A DNA stretch of 64,000 nt from assembly GCF_963678635.1 (NCBI RefSeq), contig NW_026970934.1, forward strand, positions 1 to 64,000, in the 5' to 3' direction. Numbering within the stretch: the first letter of the stretch is position 1; the number at the start of each line of letters is the position of its first letter. Shown piece by piece: positions 58,675 to 64,000 of the stretch. The notes under the pieces are model-generated. The model saw only the letters and a list, made by a program, of their open reading frames with translations, ran no database searches and was not told the origin of the DNA. The stretch comes from Symsagittifera roscoffensis. Its lineage: Eukaryota > Xenacoelomorpha > Acoela > Convolutidae. Both the position numbers and the translations under genes were made by a program.

Positions 58675-59551
58675 ATGTCTAGCAACTTTGGAGGTGACAA
58701 AGATTCCTTTAATATGACATTGGTGTCATCAGCCTCAATGAATATCTTCATTGACAACTCACTAGCGAGTTTTAAAAACCTGCTGAGTGAAGATATCGAT
58801 CTGCAAGGCGAATGGAGAGTTGCATTGTCAGAAATAACGTTTCCCACTCATTTTAACAATGTAACAGATACTAAAATATTGTACTATAAAAAAGCAAAGT
58901 TAGAGCAAGTCTTAAAGTGACAAAAGAACAAATATCTAGAGCATATGATGAAGAGAAAATTGACATAACAAAGGGTGAATATGGCGAAATTGAGAAACTA
59001 TTCAACGAAATCAATCGGAAGGTTGATCTTGATAATTTCACTTATAGCATCGACCCCATTACCAAACATCTTTCAATTTGGATGCATTATTGGGACGTCA
59101 TTACCTTTGAGAGCCCACAAATTCCTAGTATTTTGGGTTTCAAAGGTATAAGAGATGGAAGGGGCTACCATATCGGCTATAAAGAATCCAGCCATATCCA
59201 TAGCACTCTCACATCGCAAAACTTCATTTCAGACTACCCTGTCGATATCTCTGCTGGAACCCAAATGATGTTTATCTACTTGGATATAATCCATTATCAG
59301 ATTGTGGGTGACACCAAATAACCGTTGCTCAGAGTCCTTGATATTAATCGACGAGTGAAAAACTATTACGTGTGCAGCATTGAACCAAATCATCGCAACG
59401 TTTTTAGCAACTTATATTAAGAAAAACTCCTTGTGAATAACATCCAGAGCATTGCAGTAAACCTACAAACAGAAACCGGTAGACTTGTACCATTTGAAGG
59501 AGGAGGACGAAAAGTTGTTTTGACTTTAAAATTTCAAAAGTTTTCTGATTA
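58675..59551 (+). pseudogene. Minor capsid (penton-like) protein (fossil)
   Basis: The start (SSNFGGDKDSFNMTLVSSAS, NIFIDNSLASFKNLL, GEWRVALSEITFPTHFNNV) matches the N-terminal signature of Polinton minor capsid proteins: a beta-strand-rich region with an LxGxWEVALxEIxFP-like motif. Downstream segments (FTYSIDPITKHLSIWMH, PSILGF) continue the same family. Single jelly-roll penton role is known for the family. Broken, about two breaks. It lies directly after integrase. Confidence 0.75.
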
Positions 59552-59556
59552 AGATT

Positions 59557-59870
59557 ATGGAGGCATACTATCATAATCAAGCGACCATGCCTCACTTCTC
59601 AGGACATTACAGACAGCGGGGTAGTGGTTTCGGTGCTCTGGCTATGGGTATTGGACGAGTAGCATTTCCGTTAGCTCGGAAATTTATAGTACCAGCAGCA
59701 AAAGGTATTGGAAGAGAATTACTTGTTCAAGCAGCACCCGAATTAATAGACATATCAACCAGGAAGAAAACGCCCAAACAAGCCATGAAAAACACAGTAA
59801 AAAATACAATCAAAAAACAAGTTAGAGCTGGACGCAGTAAGTCCCATATGAGCAGAAAACGGAAGAGAGC

Positions 59871-59905
<35 letters not shown>

Positions 59906-59997
59906 GAAAAAGAAAAACAAAAGCTCTCATTCCAAAGAAACGAACCCCACTGAGAAGTCGGTCCAACTTTTTCACCAAAGTACAAAATGATTTCTAA
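59557..59997 (+). CDS. Basic pVI/pX-like capsid-associated protein, looks whole (fossil element)
   Basis: 146 residues: Y/H-rich start, then GSGFGALAMGIGRVAFPLAR and a KGIGRELLVQAAPELI segment, an amphipathic glycine-rich helix region typical of this Polinton protein. A highly basic part with an ACA-repeat-encoded threonine run (59871-59905) follows. It is related in layout to adenovirus minor core/cement proteins, which is inference. Its end overlaps the major capsid start by 11 bp. Confidence 0.55.
59871..59905. repeat. (ACA)n microsatellite within coding sequence
   Basis: About eleven ACA units encode a threonine run in the basic protein. Confidence 0.85.
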
Positions 59998-61257
59998 TTT
60001 TTTGCCAACTGAAGCAACTCACAGCTCATTAGATTTATTTGAAAAGCCTCCTCTACTCGTTACATTTGAAAATGCGTTCACTCAAAAAATTGGTCCATCT
60101 TATTCACCTGATGGTCCTATGCTCGAATTTGAAGTTTTAGGAGATAGAAACAACTTTATCGATCTTCAACGAACTCGCTTGGAGATTGTAGCACGCGTTG
60201 TTCAAAAAAATGGTAATGTACTGCGAACTCATGCTACAGAGGCAGCACAACGAGACACCCCATATTTAGTTAACAATCCACTTTCATCTTTATTTTCCGA
60301 ATGCACAATGTCCTTGAATGGAGAAAAAATTTCAACAACCAATGCCAATTTTGCCCATAAGAGTTACAATGAGACCGAATTTTCACATGGTAATGATGCA
60401 AAGAAAACATGGCTTGCTTGTCAAGGTTATTATTCTGAAGATAATCCATCAGGTATTGATGGTGCTAATGGGCGAGCTGAAGATGTCGCTGAACGTAAGC
60501 GAATCGTAGCTGCATCAACCTAATTCCGTTTATTTGGTAAAAATGCATGTGATTTTTTATCATGTGACAAACATCTTATCAGCGGTGTTACAATAAGACT
60601 TTCTCTGAGACGATCTCCTAATGACTTTGTTATCATGTCTGAGCATAGAGATAAACATTACCGTGTTGAAATCACTGAGGCTAACCTATATGTGCGCAAA
60701 ATGACAGTAACCGATTTTGTGCTATCGTCGATAGAAAAAACTCTGTTGAAAACACCCGCAATATACAATTATTTTGAAGTTTTACCGAGAACTTTTTTGG
60801 CCACAACTGGTGTGCAAAGCTGGCGACAAGAAGACGTTTTTGCCAAAGAGCCAGTTCATCGAATGATTTTAGCAATGATCTCGAATACAGCATACCTGGG
60901 AACTAACCGAAAAACCCGTTTCATTATCAAAAATTTCAACTGAATGAAATCATTGTTTACCGAAACGGTCTGCCCATTGCAGGAACTCCTGTGTCAACGA
61001 CTGATAACAAAAGAATATACTATAACACATTGGAAGCTCTAGACTTTGTTTTCAACAATAGTCATGGAATCAGTTTGGCTAATTATCGGAATCATTATAT
61101 TATGGCATTTGATCTCACATCTACTCAGGAGGCTTCACATGACTTTATTCATCCTGAATTGACCAATTTCACCATTTCAGTAGAACTGAAGTTTGATGCA
61201 CCGCTGGGGGAAAATGTAGAGTTACTTTTCATGGGAGATCGTGCATCAACAGTTTAA
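59987..61257 (+). pseudogene. Major capsid protein, double jelly-roll type (fossil)
   Basis: N-terminal segment SSLDLFEKPPLLVTFENAF, then IGPSYSPDGPMLEFEVLGD, IDLQRTRLEIVARVV, FSECTMSLNGEKIS, HKSYNETEF. Later parts VTDFVLSSIEKTLLKTPAIY and a C-terminal ANYRNHYIMAFDLTSTQ ... HPELTNFTISVELKFDAPL are hallmarks of the Polinton major capsid family, including the final ELxFxxPL strand. Length with breaks included is about 420 codons, slightly short for the family. About two or three breaks. Confidence 0.85.
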
Positions 61258-61314
61258 GAGCGTTCCGATAGAAAAATAGCTAAAAACACTCCAATGAGTT
61301 GACTCGGTAAAAAA

Positions 61315-61722
61315 ATGGACGATTTACAGATTACTGAGCTTATTCACCGATGCAAGCATTTGAAACATCGATTTTGTGGCTTTTTTCCCGCTAACTTAGA
61401 ATTTAATACAATATTGAAACGTGACAATACTTTCATGATAGTGAACGCATCAAACTCAGACCAGCCAGGAACTCATTGGTTACTGTTTGCTCAAGCTGGT
61501 GGTCAAATCTTTTTTGCAGATCCTCTTGGACGAAGTCTACACAACTATCCACATGTATACAAAAATATGAGACGTTCTATCCATGAGGGAAACCAAATAC
61601 TGATGAATAAGCCAATCCAATCAGCTAACTCTGTCTTGTGCGGACTTTATTGTAATTATGTTGCTCATGTTTTAATTTCATCTAAATTTCCTATAGGTTT
61701 CAAGTTAACGACCATGACATGA
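61315..61722 (+). CDS. Adenain-like cysteine protease, looks whole (fossil element)
   Basis: 135 residues. Catalytic triad context is present: His in GTHWLLFAQ, Asp in FADPLGR, Cys in VLCGLYCNYVAHVL. The N-terminal FCGFFPANLEF segment also fits adenovirus/Polinton maturation proteases of the Ulp1 (C5-like) class. These cut capsid precursor proteins in the known viral relatives. It lies 57 bp after the major capsid, usual for Polintons. No obvious break within the domain. Confidence 0.85.
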   Translation: MDDLQITELIHRCKHLKHRFCGFFPANLEFNTILKRDNTFMIVNASNSDQPGTHWLLFAQAGGQIFFADPLGRSLHNYPHVYKNMRRSIHEGNQILMNKPIQSANSVLCGLYCNYVAHVLISSKFPIGFKLTTMT

Positions 61723-61895
61723 TGCGTTTTGCTAAACATATGATGTTATAACTTTTTGATACTGATGCATTTCATTAATGATTTATAATTTATTTTTAAG
61801 AAAAAACATGTTTTATGGTTGCTAGAACACTTGCCTCTGGCGTTATCGCAGGCTCTAAAAACCGTTTTCAGAATTTAATTTTTTTCCATTATAAA
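61723..61895. other. Convergent junction between plus- and minus-strand gene blocks
   Basis: AT-rich, with AATTTATTTTTAAG-like words and poly-T; probably holds the 3' ends of both transcription units. No gene. Confidence 0.3.
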
Positions 61896-62468
61896 TTAAA
61901 CAAACAAAGTATTTGAATCAGTCTCTAAACGACCATACCCACTCAAAATGATATCAATAATTTTAGAAAACTCGGCGGCATTATCACCATTCAAAATATT
62001 AATGAAGCGTTCAATTGTTACATTAGTGATTAAATCAGTTTGAGTTTGAATGGATCGAGTTTGTGAAGCAAAGCAAACTTGTGGCAATCTTCTTCGTAGA
62101 GAAGCACCACCAATGTCAGTTGAGTTGTTAATAGAATTGTTATAGTTGACAGCAATTTTTAATTTTTCCATCAGGGGTCCCGATAGGTGAAGTTTACTGC
62201 AACCCAATATTAGATGCTTGAAAGATGAGAGTAGACAAGGTACAACGAAAGTGGTTGAGGTCATTTTTTTCACTACGTCGACACAATCTTTGGTTACTTC
62301 GATGAGAACATGGATGTGGGGATGGTCATTGTCGAGCAATTGCGCGCAAGACTCGTTCTGAATTGAGTGGGTTGCAAATGCAAAATTTGTGTTTAGGGGG
62401 AGTTGTGAGGCGTCGGGTTCGTTGTTCAGAATAAAAACTTGAAATTCTTTTGAAATTTTTTTAAAAAT
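61896..62468 (-). pseudogene. Minus-strand Polinton 2 ORF with HxHxH motif, function unknown (fossil)
   Basis: About 190 codons open on the minus strand with no early ATG. A DNDHPHIHVLIEVTKD segment contains an HUH-like arrangement (H-P-H-I-H) flanked by beta-strand-like residues, as in motif II of HUH endonucleases. No matching tyrosine motif is evident, so Rep activity is speculative. Downstream: a hydrophobic/cysteine stretch, then SIQTQTDL resembling a dynein light chain type TQT motif, then a helical tail. Not a known Polinton core protein in my reading. Confidence 0.4.
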
Positions 62469-62562
62469 TCAGGCGACTGCTCATACATTGCTTCAACCAT
62501 TCTGCTGGTTAAATCAAATTATTCAAACGTTTTGTTTTCTGTTTCAGGCAACTCTACACTTT

Positions 62563-62949
62563 TTATTCATCCTCCGCATCGTTTTCATCGCCACTTTCAG
62601 CACATTCTTTTTTGGGAGGGACTGATCGTTTTGACGTGTATCGTCTTTTATGATGTTTTTCATTTACAGCCGAGGAGGATGAGGAGGAGGAGGAAGAAGA
62701 TGAAGTCTTTTCACCAGTTTGTTTTTTAAACAATTTTTTAATCTTTGTATAATTATCTGCCAAACAATCAAATTCTCTTGTCGTTAAGGTCACTGCTTGA
62801 TAACATTTAAATACACCATCTTCATTCTTTTTATATAACTTAACTGTGATATATGTACCCGTTTTGTCAAAACTTTTCGTTCCAACCCGTACAATGCGTT
62901 TTTCTCCCGAAGATATATCTTGAAAATCATCGTAAAAGTGTGTATCATT
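62563..62949 (-). pseudogene. Minus-strand Polinton 2 ORF with PC4-like ssDNA-binding domain (fossil)
   Basis: About 128 codons on the minus strand, no early ATG. The N-terminal part reads EKRIVRVGTKSF, TYITVKLYKKNEDGVF and VTLTTREFDCLADN. This is the strand-strand-strand-helix order of PC4/Sub1-type domains (xxRxVxVxxF ... VxIRxYYxxxxGxxxPxxxGVxLTxxEWxxL). The C-terminal half is a serine run from a GGA-like repeat (62666-62702), then a basic stretch (KHHKRRYTSKRSVPPKK) and acidic tail. PC4-like proteins bind single-stranded DNA; that function is inferred here. Confidence 0.45.
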
Positions 62950-63070
62950 TTATAGCGACGAGTACATAGTGGTGGTGGTAACAGTAGTGACTTGTTGGTT
63001 CAACTGTTTTATGATAGAATGAAATGAATAATGAATTGGATAGAAGATGAACAACTATCTGTTGATTTAC

Positions 63071-63480
63071 TTTTATGGCGCCCCTTCAGCCTATAGCGGG
63101 AGAATTTAATTAGTTTTTGCAATTGGATTTGTATAAGATAAAAGCGTAATTATTGCATCTGTCATTTCTGTCTAAAAGCACTTGAATGGGTCATAAATCT
63201 CAGTTAATGTTACATGTCGGCATATATGTACTCACTTTGAAGTGGAGACCTTTAAAGCCCCTCGTCCGGGGACATAAAAAAAGGCGTCACGCACTCTATT
63301 TGAAAAAGAGATAGCAATAGCTTGCATCTGTCTGGCAAATTCCCGTTTTAGCTCATAAATCTCAACGTTTTTACCCTGGCGGAATGCATGTTATCTTTTT
63401 GAATTGTAAAATTTTTGTCATTTTGTGCTTAGGGTATCATAAAAAGGCGCCATGCTGTTTCTTTGAAGTATAGATTTTCA
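63071..63480. repeat. Diverged tandem repeats in a divergent intergenic region
   Basis: GGCGCC or GGCGTC boxes recur near 63076, 63282 and 63438. Between them, GCATCTGTC...CTCATAAATCTCA.nGTT and ATGTTA blocks recur (63158-63215 and 63325-63395). It lies between a minus-strand block and the plus-strand ORF at 63670, so regulatory use is plausible. A small hairpin (CCCCTCGTCCGGGG) lies near 63257. Confidence 0.45.
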
Positions 63481-63669
63481 AAACGTTCACATTTCTACTT
63501 TAATTGCAAAAGCCCTGAAAACCTATTAAAATTTCACAAAACCAGATTTATGGTAATTGGCTAAATCTTAGACCACCAGCAATAAAAAACTAAAAGTGGT
63601 AGGTCAAATTAAATCTACTCATTATTTTTATTCAATCTCTCAAAATCAGTCAATACAAAATTTTCGACG

Positions 63670-64000
63670 ATGGCAACTCCACTGCAAATCATTTCAATTA
63701 ATTCTCTTGAAAGAGCTATAGTATACCAAACTTATACCAGAGATTCTATCGTAGTGGTTCAACAGGAACGGAAAATGCGTCATCGAAAAACAAGTCCTTT
63801 CAACGATCTTGATCCAATAAGCAGAGAATTCGATGTATGGGTCACTAAAAACTATATGATAATACCCAACTATGAGCTAGAACAAATTGGTATCCTCATA
63901 CAAAACAGAAAACAGGTCTACGAGAGTTGCTGCGTGACTGAATCGTATCCTGCGCTGAAGCGCACAGATATTCAAGACCCTACTTGCCTTGATCGTTCAC
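63670..64000 (+). CDS. Partial ORF at the window edge, unidentified (Polinton 2 context)
   Basis: Opens at ATG 63670 after about 190 bp of AT-rich sequence and stays open for 110 codons to the window end. Segments: ATPLQIISINSLERAIVYQT, SPFNDLDPISREFDVWVTKN, YELEQIGILIQNRKQVYESC. The product is not recognised. From Polinton gene order this is where a gene leading to the polymerase end would start, but it could equally be another accessory gene. Confidence 0.45.
   Translation, partial: MATPLQIISINSLERAIVYQTYTRDSIVVVQQERKMRHRKTSPFNDLDPISREFDVWVTKNYMIIPNYELEQIGILIQNRKQVYESCCVTESYPALKRTDIQDPTCLDRS

Larger units (their letters stand above)
53541..64000 (+). mobile_element. Polinton (Maverick) 2, left part, runs off the window, fossil
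   Basis: The left tip AGTAGTATTGTAATC at 53541 resembles the ends of Polinton 1 and is followed by a G-rich fold-back. Inside, in order, come several small Polinton-type proteins, a packaging ATPase, integrase, minor capsid, a basic pVI/pX-like protein, major capsid and an adenain-like protease, then a minus-strand block and a new plus-strand ORF. Preceding CTCGAT (53535-53540) would be the 6-bp target duplication; the right end and polymerase are outside. The capsid, ATPase and integrase genes have about one or two breaks each, while several small genes look whole. Age is perhaps moderate. Confidence 0.88.

Noticed and set aside
59727-59985. Minus-strand frames with long valine or cysteine runs
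   Set aside because: Shadow of the ACA microsatellite in the basic capsid-associated protein.

Overview
An AT-rich stretch of an invertebrate-like animal genome that is mostly accessory DNA. Very little of it is ordinary host sequence. Consensus GT...AG introns, two Polinton (Maverick) elements, an envelope-bearing LTR element in two copies and short non-autonomous DNA elements all point to a small metazoan. I cannot name the species from sequence alone.

Layout. 1-2.2 kb: a minus-strand gene for a coiled-coil-like protein built from an in-frame 262-residue duplication. 2.4-10.3 kb: a degraded minus-strand copy of a gypsy-like LTR element. 10.3-14.2 kb: a gene-poor interval with a 1.18-kb element packed with GGATTCC motifs (10767-11950), a 936-bp element with CCCGGG ends (12622-13557) and two candidate host exons. 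14226-30640: a 16.4-kb Polinton with 382-bp terminal inverted repeats and an intact 6-bp target duplication (AGTTTC). Its interior is a palindrome of about 10.5 kb plus a tandem partial third copy, all carrying a C2H2-finger, Q/T/N-rich gene next to fragments of a protein-primed family B DNA polymerase. A second CCCGGG element sits in one arm and the matching empty site is in the other arm. 30.6-33.9 and 50.3-53.2 kb: the same dispersed repeat family on both sides of a second LTR element. 33917-50316: this 16.4-kb LTR element is in plus orientation, related to the copy at 2.4-10.3 kb, with gag, protease, RT, RNase H, integrase and a long envelope-like region, all broken. 53541 to beyond 64000: the left part of a second Polinton with capsid genes: packaging ATPase, small membrane protein, integrase, minor and major capsid proteins, adenain-like protease and several conserved small proteins. 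It also has a minus-strand block with a PC4-like domain and an HxHxH motif. Its polymerase is not in the window.

How it fits together. The two Polintons share a terminal design: an AGTAGTAYTG tip followed at once by a G-rich fold-back hairpin of about 170-215 bp. The 14-30 kb element keeps only the end of the polymerase gene and has replaced its core with inverted and tandem copies of one accessory gene. The 53-64 kb element keeps the virion-morphogenesis set in usual order. All these virus-like elements look like fossils with several breaks each. The least expected signals are the palindromic Polinton, the hairpin tips, covarying hairpins in the LTRs, and the motif-dense element at 10.8-11.9 kb.
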